Positions 47,040 to 58,844 of a DNA stretch of 64,000 nt are shown here, one piece after another. Origin of the DNA: Akebia trifoliata (lineage: Eukaryota > Streptophyta > Magnoliopsida > Ranunculales > Lardizabalaceae); assembly GCA_017979445.1 (NCBI GenBank), contig CM030706.1, positions 27,812,493 through 27,876,492 on the forward strand, in the 5' to 3' direction. A program made the translations under genes and the position numbers. Each line of letters opens with the position of its first letter. The stretch's first letter is position 1. Under the pieces are notes generated by a model that saw only the letters and a program-made list of their open reading frames with translations, was not told where the DNA came from and made no database searches.

Positions 47040-48262
47040 CCTATCTTTATTAAAAATACTTCTTAAGGTTAAAGGCATTCCATGGCGATTCGATCGAGTT
47101 TCCAACCATTGTTTTTAAGTAATATGCACCAGCTTGTCCGATCTTGTCTATCATGTACGACCAATCCCATTTCTCCCCAAGTTTTTCGTTGTTTGGTTCT
47201 TGTGTGTTCCAAAAGACTTTTCTCAGCATAAGGTCCCCTTAGTTAAACATTCTTCTTCATGTTTTCTGATCGTATGACCTCTTTAATACCTGATAATACC
47301 TCCCAAGCCTTTCTAATATTTTTTCCCTTGTTTCGTCCATCCAATCCAGGTTTTGAGCCAGTAGCTCTTCATTCAATATGTCACCGGTCACCTTTGTTCA
47401 AACTGTAGGCACTTGAACCTCTATTGGGATTACAGCTTCCATCACGTAGGTCAAAGAAAATGGAGACGCTCCCATTCCTCCTTACATGGTAGCCTGGTAT
47501 ACCCATAACACGCTGTGTAGCTCGTCTGCCCGTCGTCCTTTCTTTCCATTCAACCTCTTTTTTAAGTTTTCGAGTATCGTTTTATTGGATGCCTCTGCTT
47601 GCCCGTTCCCCTAGGGATACCTTGGGGTCAAACTTATCCTTCGAATCTCGTATTCTTGACAATAAGCGAGGACCTACTTACCTATCAACTGCCTCCCATT
47701 ATCGGTTATGACGGTGTATAGTATCTCGAACCTGGATTTGGGCTAACGGGACAACTTATATCCACTTAGTAAAATAGTCTGTTCCAACAAGCAAGAATTC
47801 CCTCTTCCTAATAGCTCAAGGGAATAGTCCCAATATATCCAACCCCCATATGGAGAAGGGCCAGGGACTGAATATCGGGTGGAGCTCTTCTGTGGGTCGG
47901 TGTATCATGTGTGCCTGTCTTTGGCACTTATCACACCTCTAGACGTATTTCTTAACGTCTTTTTGCATGTAGGATCAGTAGTATCCTTATGAAAGAGCCT
48001 TGTAAGCCAGTGACCTACTTCCTGAGTAATTTTCACGGGTCCCTTCGTGTATCTCACCGATGATCAACTGTGCTTCTTCTGAACTTAGACACTTTAGGTG
48101 CAGGCCCCCGTACGACATTTGGAAGAGTTCTCTCTCTATGAGGACATAACGTCTCATCTTTCGCTTTAACTTCCTGGCTGCTCTCTTCCTTTCCGGTAGC
48201 ACTCCTAACTTAAGGTAGCTAACAATCCCATCTTTCCAGCTTGGACCTAGGTTTACTTGCAT
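47040..48262 (-). pseudogene. Tat integrase (broken)
   Basis: Reading minus: the N-terminal part has ERELFQMSYGGLHLKCLSSE and EIHEGTRENYSGSRSLAYKA (His of the zinc site), then CDKCQRQAHMIHRPTEELHP (Cys pair), then the core WPFSIWGLDILGLFPLAIRK with the first catalytic Asp, EFLLVGTDYFTKWI, and a degenerate rest. Several stops and shifts. A Tat-type IN joins element DNA to the target and gives the 5-bp duplication seen at this element's ends. Confidence 0.85.
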
Positions 48263-48320
48263 GCAATTCTCTCCTCTCTGGATTAATGCTTGCCCAAGCT
48301 TGAAAGTCTACAAGGATGGT

Positions 48321-48728
48321 TCAGACTTCCATATCTCCAAGCATTGAAGCTACGTATGCGAGTGAGTCTGCGTGGCGGTTGTCATCTCTAAATATTCTGG
48401 ATATTTTTACCCTTTCGAAGCTAGCCATTTCCTCTTTGATAAGTTCCACATATTTGGCTATCCTATCGTCTTTCACCTGATATGTTCTTCTGCACTGCTC
48501 AACAACAAGCTGAGACTCTAAGTAAACCCGTAGCTCCCGTACCTTTAACTTTTGTGCCATTCTTAACCCACCAAGCACTACTTCATACTCCGCTTCATTG
48601 TTTGAAGCCTCGAATACGAGTTTTACTATCTTTTCTTGATGATCGTTGCTGGATGTGATCAATACCATGTTCGCTTCTAACCCTTGGAAGTTAGCCGATT
48701 CATCTGTGAATAGCCTCCAGCCTCTCAT
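48321..48728 (-). pseudogene. Tat archaeal-type RNase H (aRNH)
   Basis: One open frame of 135 codons on the minus strand: WRLFTDESANFQGLEANMVL (Asp), VFEASNNEAEYEVVLGGLRM (Glu), LRVYLESQLVVEQCRRTYQV (usual Asp-Ser-Gln reads Glu-Ser-Gln here), DNRHADSLAYVAS (Asp). This second RNase H of archaeal/plant type is diagnostic for the Tat lineage. One metal-binding Asp seems replaced by Glu. It is adjacent to RT with the ordinary RNase H missing (see findings). Confidence 0.85.
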
Positions 48729-48786
48729 GCATTTACTTAGGACTCATAAGGTCGGGTATATCTATGAATACTTTGAATATGCATTT

Positions 48787-49260
48787 CTAACCCTTGGAAG
48801 TTAGCTGATTCATCTTGTACTCCCTAAGGCGGGCGAAAATATTTTCCAAATGGGACACATAGCCTTCCGATTGTTTGCTCTTTACCAACATATCATTGAT
48901 GTAGACTTCCATAGTGTCCCCAAGTTTATCTTCAAACATTTTTGTGACTAGCCTTTGGAATGTAACCCCTGCATTCTTCAATTCAAACGGCATTATTGTG
49001 TAGTAGAATAGTCCTTATTTAGTGATAAAGGCGGTTTTTTCTTAGTCTTCGGGGGATAACGAGATTTGGTTGTAGCCTGAGTACCCGTCCATGAATGAGA
49101 GCCTCTCATGCCCCGCTGTAACATCTACCAAACGGTTAATTCTCGGAAGTAGGAATTCATCTTTCGGGCATGCTCTGTTGAGATTAGTAAAATCGATGCA
49201 AACCCTTACCCAACCGTCTTTCTTGGGAATTACCATGATGTTCGCGATCCATGTTGGAAA
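48787..49260 (-). pseudogene. Tat reverse transcriptase (broken)
   Basis: Minus-strand motifs: MVIPKKDGWVRVCIDFTNLN, RACPKDEFLLPRINRLVD, RLSFMDGYSGYNQISLSPED, a break near 49040, MPFELKNAGVTFQRLVTKMF, and the catalytic EVYINDMLVKS (YIND; the first Asp of YxDD is Asn). Upstream, at 49261-49587, HQLHVDPSFRPIQQKPRRLP is the usual RT lead-in. The thumb and the ordinary RNase H are missing after SHLENIFARLREYKMN. Confidence 0.87.
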
Positions 49261-51303
49261 CTATACTTCCTTTATAAACCTGACCTTCAACAATTTGGCT
49301 ACCTCTTCATTTACTCCTTGTCTTAACCTCGGTGGTAATCTCCGAGGTTTCTGTTGAATGGGTCGAAAACTGGGGTCTACGTGCAACTGGTGGCTCGTTA
49401 CCTGAGGATCTATGCCGGGCATATCTTCTAATGACCAAGCAAAGACATTTTTATTCTTCTTCAGGAATTCGATCAGTCTATTTGACTCCTCTTTCTTCAT
49501 CTCTGACCCGATGTAGGTTCGATGCGTGCCGTCTCCTCCCAGGTCTATTTCTACTACCCATTCTACCATTGATATCCAGTTTGGCAATATCGTGTCTTTT
49601 AATTGCTATTGTTCCTTTGGGGAGGAAGGGTCAACCCTTACCTCATCGATTCTCTCTTGATATTCTTTCCTTCTCCCCTCTTTTACTACACAGGAGAAAC
49701 ATTGCTGAGCCATTGCTTGATCTCTTCGTATCTCCATGGGACCCTCGTGGGTCGGAAAACGCATAATCTGGTGGAACGTAGATGGTAATGATTGCATAGA
49801 GTTGATCCATCTCCTTCCCAAGATGGCATTATATATCGAACTAGCGTTGACCACCACGAACCTGGTCATGACTACCTCAGGCCCAGTCACCACGGGTAAG
49901 GTAATCTCTTTAGCGGGAGCCACTAGGTAGGCGTTTGGATAGGACTCCTTGGCTACTTCTGACTCTTGCGGGGAGTTAGAAGTCATTTGGATGCGCTTGG
50001 ATGAACAACTCCTTCGAAGAGTTACTCCGCGCAAGAGCAAGAAATTACTCTTTGTGAAGAAGTCGAGAAAACCTATTTCTCAAAACTCATCTTGCGGGGA
50101 GTCAAAATCTAACGGTTCGTTTTACCAAAATACTCTTAACTTTATTAATTTTCTATGAAAATATTCCTAATTCATTTGCCCTTAAATCAAACAAAAGAAA
50201 CATTTATTAATATTAATTTTTTTTTAAAATTTTTTGAGTATAATGGATTTAAACACAGTATATTAATATTTAATATTTAAAATATTATATTATATTATAT
50301 TAATATATATTATATTATATTATATTAATATATATTATATTATATTATATTAATATATATTATATTATATTATATTAATATTTATAGTTAAAATGTCAAA
50401 AATAATATAGTTTGAAGGCATATTATGACACTAAAAGACAGTCTGTCAATTTTTTTTTTAATATTATGTCATATTATGTCAAAAACAGTCTGTCAATTTT
50501 TTTTAAAAATTTTGAGTATAATGGATTTAAACATATTATATTTATATTTAATATTTAAAATATTATGTTATATTATATTAATATTTATTATATTATATTA
50601 CTTATCAAAAAAAAATATTTATTATATTATATTATATTAATATTTATAGGTAAAATGTCAAAAACAGTAACTAGTATAATATAAGGGTATTCTGGTCTTT
50701 TTTCTAAAAGTCATGAGAAGTCAGTATGGTTCCCAAACAAACTTCCAGCACAAAAGTACTTTTGCCAATACTTCACAGAGTTGATTGCCAAACGCCCTTT
50801 CTGCACAGAATTACTTTTCCAGCTCCTCCATAGAGTACTTCAGCTCATGTTCTTTGGAAGAGTAGTTCTGCTCTTGGTATCCAAACAGGCCCTAGGCTTC
50901 CATTAAACCTGTAAATACTGATATCTGACCATTTTAACCCCCCGATTATGCCCATTCGCTCGGCAACTGATATAAATAAAGTGTCGACTGCACTTCCCGT
51001 ATCGATAAGTACACTTTTCAAATTTATCAGACCCACTTCCAAGGTAACGACTAGAGCATCATTATGGGGACTAGACACCCCTTTCAAGTCTTCAGGAGTG
51101 AAAATCGTTGCCTCACTCCCCCAGACCGATTCTAGTACTCGAGCTGTTGTTGCTCTTTCTGTGACCTGATAGACCTTTTGTTTATGCTGTGACTTTCTAA
51201 TCTTAGCACGATATGGAACCCCAGTCATTTCATCGGATCCTAATTCAACCACCATAATGTCCACCACCCTCCGGTCTCTTTCCTCCTGACTGGAAGGTCT
51301 CAT
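49261..51303 (-). pseudogene. Tat protease and linker, split by a 964-bp insertion
   Basis: Minus-strand: VDIMVVELGSDEMTGVPYRA and LINLKSVLIDTGSAVDTLFI carry the retropepsin active site DTGS (about 51000). ISIYRFNGSL leads into the insertion at 50891; on its other side APAKEITLPVVTGPEVV and VVNASSIYNAILGRRWINSM (flap and ILGR motif) continue in the same frame. PR would cut Gag-Pol. After the PR a linker (49261-49587) runs to RT. Confidence 0.85.
49928..50891. mobile_element. 964-bp non-coding insertion with TIRs in the Tat protease
   Basis: CTAGG stands on both sides (49923-49927 and 50892-50896), and removing the insert plus one copy joins the protease frame. Ends resemble inverted repeats: TAGGCGTTTGGATA (left) and, on minus from the right, GGGCCTGTTTGGATA. 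The core at 50270-50390 and 50570-50645 is almost pure TATATTATAT repeats. No protein. A non-autonomous DNA element is likely; the 5-bp duplication does not fit a superfamily clearly. Confidence 0.75.
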
Positions 51304-51382
51304 AGAGGTAGGGGTGGCAAATCCTGTCTCATTGGCTCCTCTGTGGTAGCTGTCACGTATCTCTTGAGCTTGCCTCTATCGA

Positions 51383-51640
51383 TCATGTCTTGAATAATGT
51401 GTTCAGTCTCCAATAGTTGTTTGTCAGATGGTCTTCCACTATGTGGTATTTGCAATATGGCATCCCTGGCTGCCCCTTGTAGTTCGTCGGTGCCTGTTGG
51501 AAGCTTAGGTCATCTTGAATATGCCTCAGTATCTCGGAAGGCCTTATTGTCAGTGGTTTAAGGATTCTTTTCGAATTCCATGAATTCAAACTCGTTGTCT
51601 CCCTTGCCTTTTTCCTATCTGGCCCTTTGGCCTCTTCCTT
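51383..51640 (-). pseudogene. Tat gag-pro junction with degenerate zinc knuckle
   Basis: Minus-strand IRPSEILRHIQDDLSFQ and MPYCKYHIVEDHLTNNYWRL keep the CKYHxxxxHxT pattern of the Tat knuckle, with the last Cys replaced. Likely RNA-binding end of Gag. Confidence 0.6.
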
Positions 51641-51652
51641 TCTTTTGTTTCC

Positions 51653-52713
51653 TTAACTCACGTTGGTAGGGGGTGCAGTACTTGCCATAGCTACCATCTC
51701 CTGAGCCCTACTTTCCAAGGTCTCCTCTAGAATGATGAACTTCTCGGCCACCATATAAAGGTCTTCCATTCTTTCCAAAAGATTTGTGATCAGTTCCTCA
51801 TACAGTCTAGTACTAAGTATGATTGCATTGACATACGCCTGAACTACCATGTTGTCGTTTGGACTTTCGACCGATAGGAGTTGTGATTTGAACCAAACCG
51901 TGAAATCCTGGACACTTTCATTTTCTTTTTGTTACAAATAAAATAGAATGTTGACTTTGACCTTCCTCCATCTACTATGGATGTACTGGGCCACGAAGAG
52001 TTCTTCCAACTGTTGGAAAATTTCGATCGACCCAGATGGGAGACCCTGAAACTAGGAGAGTGCACCCGATCTGAGGGTAGAGGGGAACAACTTGCAGATC
52101 AATGTGTCGTCTCCTTGGTGCAAGATCATCATGTTCCTGTAATGCATTACGTGCTCTACATGATCTCTTGTCCCGTCAAAAGAGTCAAACTTTGGCATGT
52201 GGAACTTCCTCGGTGGCTCCGCATATTGTATTGTGGCGGTGAATTGGGAGGTTCTCAAATCTTTGATGACCGATTGGGCAAGTCACCCAACTTTTCCTCA
52301 TTTTGTAGCGTCATCTTCTCTCCGCCTTAGAAGATCCTCTACTTCACCTAGGCTGAGGGGATTTGGTGGTACGTATTGTTCCGTAGTAACCCGATTTCCT
52401 TTGCTTTTCCCTTCAGGGTCATGGTTTCTAGAATGCTGGCCTCCTTCTCTATCGGTTCTTCCATGGTTCCCCGATTCTTCTCCTCTTTGCTACCTCAGAC
52501 GCTCGTTCTCGTGACTCAATGTCTGTATCTCTTTTGACTGCCGCTCCAGGTTCCATTGCAGAACTGCCCCTAATCTGTGCTAATAACTGTTGAACACCTA
52601 CAACGGGCTAGTTGTCTTGCCCCTCCACTACTGCTTCTATTGTCGTTGCCAAGTCAGCGGCCTCCGCTCCCAACGGCTCTGTCCTCGCAGTAATCCTTCT
52701 ACCCGTATTCCTA
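51653..52713 (-). pseudogene. Tat gag (broken)
   Basis: A likely start is MANNRNTGRRITARTEPLGA at 52713. The capsid part reads PRKFHMPKFDSFDGTRDHVE, HYRNMMILHQGDDTLICKLF and ALSWFQ (Retrotrans_gag), then WFKSQLLSVE and MVVQAYVNAIILSTRLYEEL. Stops and shifts split it near 52605, 52258, 52052 and 51844. The region 52260-52600 between start and capsid part is in several frames. Confidence 0.82.
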
Positions 52714-52748
52714 TTATTTGCCATATGTACGTTGTGTTTCTTTCTATC

Positions 52749-52768
52749 GTTCCCACGGATGGAGCCCA
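52749..52768 (-). other. Primer binding site of the Tat element
   Basis: Minus-strand TGGGCTCCATCCGTGGGAAC, one base inside the 5' LTR end. It resembles the TGGCGCCGTCTGTGGGAAC site common in this lineage; the tRNA was not assigned. Confidence 0.7.
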
Positions 52769-52769
52769 T

Positions 52770-53225
52770 TGTAGAAACGTTTTTTGTGATCACCTAGAAG
52801 TCCAAATCCACTCGTGCGCTGAATCCCTTTTAGATCGTCCCTCTTCCCTGAAACATAAAACCTCCAATGCCTAAGTTAGATCTTGTAGAAATTTTGACAT
52901 AAGTTTTTATGGGTTAGGATTGCGTACCTTGTGTTATGACTATTCTCCTCTATTTATAGAGAATGAGTTTCCCTTCTTATCTCCTTTCTATTTTGGATAA
53001 GAAAAGCTAGATTCCTAGAAAATAGGAACTTTCTTAGGATATTGCGCTTAAATCCCAAATATCTAGGGATTTGCGCACCTCTTTTCAAGCGTTATCTTTT
53101 TTCCCTAATCTTCACCAGATTTTCCATGGCTCGTAAGGGATCTGAACTTCCCGATCATGCAATATATCGGGCGGTCTTCTAACTTAATGCGATGACCCTG
53201 AGGCTCAAAGATTTATTCCTCCACA
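52770..53225 (-). repeat. Tat 5' LTR (456 bp)
   Basis: Pairs with 40086-40513; ends CCTCCACA then GAAAC. TATTTATA at 52951-52958 gives a minus-strand TATAAATA, the likely element promoter. Confidence 0.92.
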
Positions 53226-54279
53226 GAAACCATTCCATTTACAAGTGTTGTTGGTTTCCCCACATATCATTAATGCTAGTTTCTGACAATTAAAAATGAT
53301 GAGTATTTTTGTTTTTTAAATCTCATTTGAGTGATATACCAACTTTATTCAAGATAATTACATATTTACAAAATACTGTCTCAATTCATCATATTTCATC
53401 AGATATGGGATGTGATATGGTTCTGAAGGATGAACCGGATACGGACAGTTCCAGTAAGATTTCATTCTTGAACCAAAATCCATTTTTTGATTTAAAATTC
53501 ACTAGAAGGTGACATGTGTTGAAGGGGTTATTTGTAATTTAAAATATTAATTAAAGGGTGATTGTAAGGATTACACAGTAAAAAAAGATATTTTGTAATA
53601 TTTAAAATTAAACCAGCATTGTTTTAGAGATGTGAGATTGCAATTTTCTTGATTTTTGACCTGAATGAATCTGATTATAAATTGGGGCATTTATGACTAC
53701 TCAAATTTTGGTGTTGAACCACTTCTAGTCCACCTTCCCTCATTATAATAGTAAATATATGAACTAATAATGCAACAATATTAATTTATTTTTGGCACTG
53801 TGGTGTTTGGACCTCTTAGAGCACCTTGGAGAATGTGCAATCCCCCCCCCCCCCCACTCTCCCTCCCCAAGAGCACCTTGGAGACCCCCCCCCCCCCCCC
53901 CCCCCACCTCCCTCCCCACTAAGTAATTTCTTGGATAAATCCCTAAGGATGACTCTTAAGGGGGAATTCAAATTCAAGACCTCCACTTCCTGAGGCATGG
54001 TCTTGGCCATCTCACCAACCCTTAGATGGTTACCACAACAATAGTTTACTCACAAACAAAGTAAGTGGGTGCATCCGTTGTCATAACTCATTATTTCAAC
54101 TTGACTCAAGTTAATAGGATTTTAAGGTGATTCAACCCAAAATTTATTGAAACCAGCTTTTTGAATCATTTTGTCAACTCGATAAAGTCAATCTAAATGG
54201 ACCAAGTTGGTCGGATACTTGACTAAGTTATTTGATTATGTATTTATGAGGAGAACATTTTTTATTATTATTTATTTTA
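53226..54279. other. Intergenic with poly-C tracts
   Basis: No gene. C runs of 14 (53842-53855) and 21 (53885-53905) are each preceded by AGAGCACCTTGGAGA, a local duplication. The block 53930-54035 (CTTGGCCATCTCACCAACCC) may be part of a dispersed repeat. Confidence 0.45.
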
Positions 54280-54287
54280 ATATATAT

Positions 54288-54880
54288 TAGTGGTGTCAAT
54301 GGTTTGGTTCCTATGAAAATTAGAACCATAATCACTATATTTTTGCGATTCTGATTTTAAAATAAGTGGAATCAAAACCACTAAAAATCACGGGTACCTG
54401 TCAGTTTTGGTTCTCAAGAATTGAATGGGAAAAAATATTTCAAAGCCATTATATAAAAAAAATTCCTTTTAAAAATTAACAAATTATTTACAAAGATCAA
54501 CTTAATAATAATTTGTTACACTAAATAAATGGTTTAATGACTTCTATTTTCAAAAATTAAAATTCATCTTTTTAACAAGTAATAACTTTAAGAAGAAATG
54601 ACCTATTTTAAGCTCCAATATTAAGTTTATATGAAATTTGAAAAACTTTATATGATATATGTTTATTTTAAAACATAGGAAAACCTTCAACCATGTATAA
54701 TGTAAAAATAAATCGGTTCTAGGAACCCACGGGTACCCATCGGATAGAACTTGATGGTTTTGGTTCCTATTGGTTAGATTCCATATTAGACCCAACTCCA
54801 ATCGGTTCCAATAAAAAGGGAATAGGAATCGTGATTTTCGATTTTGGTTCCTGGTAAATGGGTACCAATTGAAAACCCTA
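54288..54880 (+). mobile_element. hAT-like MITE, 593 bp
   Basis: Ends TAGTGGTGTCAATGG and, read from the right, TAGGGTTTTCAATTGG. ATATATAT precedes (54280-54287) and follows (54881-54888), an 8-bp duplication as made by hAT transposases, though low in complexity. No coding capacity. Internal GGGTACC words occur in both orientations. Confidence 0.65.
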
Positions 54881-55031
54881 ATATATATGCTTTTTAAAAT
54901 AATTATAAATTTAATATTTTTATTTGACTCATTCGAGTTGACTCACACGTTGTTGACTTGACTCGATAGACATCCAACTGAGTTGGATGAGTTTGAAAAT
55001 TATGACTTTTGGATTTTGGGATTAGGGGTGG

Positions 55032-55254
55032 TAGGGATGTCAATAAGTACCCAGTTAAACGGAACCAAACCGAAATCAAAGCCAAAAAATCCCGGTTATG
55101 ATTATCTTTTTATTGGATTCAAACTGTAAGAACTGTAGCCATTAGGTTTTATCCGATGGTTATATGCCAGTGCTTGAAACCAATTTATTTTATTAATTCT
55201 ATTTATACTAAGTACCTTAGGAACCAAACCAGAATTGACCCATTAACATCTCTA
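55032..55254 (+). mobile_element. Short MITE of the same kind, 223 bp
   Basis: Ends TAGGGATGTCAAT and, from the right, TAGAGATGTTAATGG. Internal words (GGAACCAAACC) are shared with the neighbour at 54288-54880, so it is probably a diverged, shorter relative. Target duplication not clear. Confidence 0.5.
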
Positions 55255-57662
55255 ATTTGGAGGATGGTTATTTTTCCATCACAGGTGGGATGATAATCCA
55301 TCTTTTCTAAGGTTGAAGATTGTTCAAGATGGAAAAATTGAATTCCGAGAAAAATATGCAATCAAATGACTAAAAATTATATTTTTAATTTTTAATTTTT
55401 CGGAGAGAAGTATTTTATTTATTTCTTATTATTGTATTATATTTACCCAAGAGGTTTGTTTTGAGAAGAAAATGAAGGTTTTTAAAATTAAAAAAAAAAC
55501 ATTTTACAGATGAGGGCCTTTAGGTCATTTTACTTGTCAAAGAGGTCAAAGGGGTAGTACATTCCATTGGTTAGAAAATACAGGGGCAACTCAAATATTC
55601 ATAAAAAAAACGTGAAGGATATGGTTATAAATTTTAAACTAATAAGTTGAAACATCAAATATGTGTGTGGCGTCGTCGCCTACGATTTCTAATGTGCTCA
55701 ACTCGTTTTCCTGTAAAACTAAAATCCTATCCTCCACACAGCAGACTCTGATCTTTGTCGAGTTGCTCGAAGAAGTCAAGTACACACTCTCTTTAAATTT
55801 TAGAGATAAATTTTCTTAGACCTCCATCCTAGTTTCAATGGTTAAACAAGTAAATCTAGATGTCTAAGATGTTGAACATCTTTGCCCTTAATGGAGCTAG
55901 GTTTGAGTGCGAGACAATGTAAAGTTAGGGTTTTGAACCATTTTTATTTAGGTTTAGGGTTAGGGTTAATTTGTTCTTGTTTGTTTCATTAAAATTTATT
56001 TAGTCGTTCGAATCTGTATCTTCATCTGTTAATATGGTGGATTTTAGTTTTTTGTTTCCTTATTCTTTATTTTCCAAGTTTGATCTTTCATGAAAAGATG
56101 TGTTTTTTCTTATGTAAAACTTTGGTTGCCTTTAATTTAAGGCTTTGGGTTATACAGTTTGTTATTATTAGGAATGCTTGCCTCTTATAAGTTTGGGATT
56201 ATGTGGTATGGTGCAGAAGAAGGTTGTTTGTTTAGTGGATGGTTTGGATTGATGGGTACATCTATTATCGCTCTGTGGCATCATCATTAAATTTAAATTA
56301 TTGATTTTTTGCTCACATTGAAATGCTGGATTTTTGTTTCATAGAGTATTTTCACCTTGAAATACTTGGATGTTAATTCCAAACTTAATTTTTTCCTCAA
56401 AATGATGCTTGATGGTTTAGGATTTGTTATTAGTTTATCTTGTGAAATCTTTGATTGTTTCACAATAATTCTTAATTTATGAAAGTTGGTTTAGATGCTT
56501 TTTTTTTTTTTTTCCACTTTTGATTTACCCTCCATCTTTATATTACACATTTGGTGTAAGAGGTTTAGTTTGGGGATTGTTTCATCGTAGTTTATTGCTT
56601 GAAAATAATTGTATGAGTCAGTCTTTCTTGATTTCTTATTGTTTCTCCGTTCTGACATGGCAATCCTTGTTCAAGTATTTTGGTGTAGTTTTTTCTCGTA
56701 GGTACGAATGAACATTTGCTCATATTATAATATATAATAACATAATATATCATATTATAACATATAAAAGGAATACACTTGGGTATCTAATATGTTAATA
56801 CATTTATAACTTATAATATATTATAATATTATATCATATAATATAATAATATATAATATATAATACAATATAATAATAATTTTATTTATATTAATTACAT
56901 CTCACCCTTTTAATGTTTCAATAATTTCAAATTTATCCCTCTTATATAAATAACTATAATTAAACCTAATTTTTATAAAAATAATTTATTTTAATATTTT
57001 AATAATATAAAAAATAATTAAATAATATTTTGTTCACATATTTGTCTTTTCATCCATATGTTCGTTACATTAGACTAATTCAAATTATATATCTTGGATT
57101 TTCGAAATTACTCATCAATTTTTTTCTATTGACCAAAATACCCTTTACGTCATAAATTTTTCTTATAAAATTAATATTTTCAAAACTTATCCTATTAAAT
57201 TCAGATTTAAGCATATTAACAGTCTAAACTATGTTTTTCGATGCTTTTTGAACTCAATAGTAATGTCCATTTGACTAATAGAGATTCTTATTAAATTTTG
57301 AATTTTATTTACTTTGATTAAATATTCTAATTCTTCAATCATAATCATGATAAGGTTCCTCGAATTGTACATTTCATTTATCAAATTCCCCTTCTAACAA
57401 ATTCTTATTTTAAATCGAGAATGTTATAATTTATTTTAATATTTTTATTCTAAACTAACTAGGAAAGCAGTTCAATATAATTGACTTAATTCTTCAATAT
57501 ACGTAATAAAATTTCACGACATTACATTTGAGATATCTCCTTATATTTCTAAAGGATACTCTTGACACTAGTCTTCTCTAAATTTATCATGTATCCGCAA
57601 TATTATCAAATATCGTCAATTTTATATGTTTGTCTTGATCATACAGTTGCCCATCTCAGAGT
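55255..57662. other. Non-coding stretch, leader/intron-like with telo-box
   Basis: 55660-55800 is less AT-rich (GGCGTCGTCGCC, CTCCACACAGCAGACTC) and is followed by T-rich sequence with TTTAGGGTTAGGGTT at 55953-55967. This looks like the first exon and intron of a plant housekeeping gene, but no coding exon follows. 56740-57050 is AT-rich with TATAATATAT repeats. Confidence 0.35.
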
Positions 57663-58013
57663 GCCCATATTTGGTATTCAATTGAGGGAAGTTGAGAGAA
57701 GATAAACCCTAAGAAAAGAGAAGAGAAACTCAATTTCTCTCCACCGTGTTTTAATTGACATGAGAGAAATTGAGACAACTTTGAAATTTTAAAATATCTT
57801 AAAGAGATCTATGGGTAGAATTGGAATTATAAAATATTTTAAAAGGGCTTCTCTTTTCTTTTTGAAAGAGAAAACTCACCTTGTTTTTTTTTCCCTTTTC
57901 TCTCCAATTTTTTTCTCTTTTCTCCCCCACTTAACAATTCAAATAAGAGAAATTGAGAGAAACTCATTTATTTTCTTTTCTCTTCTCTCCATTTCTCTCA
58001 ATTCAAACATAGC
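57663..58013 (-). mobile_element. MITE, Tourist-like, copy 2 (inverted relative to 13343)
   Basis: Its sequence matches the reverse complement of 13343-13681 along the whole length, for example ACAACTTTGAAATTTTAAAA and TATAAAATATTTT in the same order. Ends are diverged (GCCCATATTTGGTATTCAATT and, from the right, GCTATGTTTGAATTGAGAG). No coding content. Confidence 0.75.
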
Positions 58014-58840
58014 TTTATGGTTGAAAAGATGTACAATTTGTGTAAGATCCAATGCTGCTCATTTGAAGTTCTCTAAGATTGATGGATAGGGTAGCGAGAG
58101 GAGCTTCAAAAGAGAATCTCCACTAATTTCTTCTAAGGATTCTTTGATGAAATCTGGCATTGGGGAAGAAATGGTTTGTCATCTTTATGTTCTGACGGTT
58201 GCTTTTCCTTCTCAATTCTTCTCTGTAAATGCCCAATATAGGGAACTAACATTGTCATCTCTTTACATGAATTTGATCATTAGTTTCTTATTACTATCAC
58301 ATAGGCAAGTATTTGAAATCATTCTTTCTCATCGCTTACTATCAATGGTAGGTTACATGGATTCTAGCCGTTTTGATTAAAATCGTCAATTAGCAATATA
58401 TTATGATATTATTAATCATATGAAAAATCTAGCATCAAATAACGAATTCATTACAATTCCCATACTCATTCTCACCATTATCAACATCACAGTTGACATT
58501 TGTACCATGGGATACACAAAATAAGATGACAAGAAATTAGTGTTGATTATAATGATGTGATGATGCAAATCTAAGTTTATAGTAGTGCATCAAAATGTTC
58601 TCTAATTAACAATGGAACTTTGGAAAAGTAGACAAGGGCCCATCTATAGGTCCCTTTTACTATAAAATAAAATAAAAAGATGGGCATAACTTACCTTCAA
58701 TCCAGTCTTGAGCTTGATTGGAGAGAATGATTTTAGATTTTGGTCAATATAAATTGATTGTCTAAGAATGAGGTTTTGTTTATAGAGAAGAGATTGTAAA
58801 CTTGATCCTCTTAAGACGTTTTAGAAGTTTTTTATTTTGG
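58014..58840. other. Intergenic, nothing supported
   Basis: Open frames here (for example 58144-58380) have no recognisable product. Confidence 0.4.
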
Positions 58841-58844
58841 ACTT

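Larger units (their letters stand above)
40086..53225 (-). mobile_element. Tat-lineage Ty3/gypsy retrotransposon, 13.1 kb, nested insertions
   Basis: Direct LTRs at 40086-40513 and 52770-53225 begin TGTAG (plus) and end CTACA or CCACA; the 5-mer GAAAC stands on both outer sides (40081-40085, 53226-53230), a perfect target duplication. The coding strand is minus: primer site, gag, protease (DTGS), RT (YIND), an archaeal-type RNase H that marks the Tat lineage, and IN. Between pol and the 3' LTR are a 60-bp minisatellite and an ORF on the opposite strand. A solo LTR (41664-45069) and a 964-bp insertion (49928-50891) interrupt it. LTRs differ substantially, including length (428 and 456 bp), and every gene has stops, so the copy is old and dead. 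Confidence 0.93.

Noticed and set aside
53816..54010. Minus-strand open frame with a Gly run
   Set aside because: It is produced by the poly-C tracts; no domain and no supporting context.
54903..55085. Minus-strand open frame of 60 codons between the two MITEs
   Set aside because: Runs across a MITE border and shows no domain.
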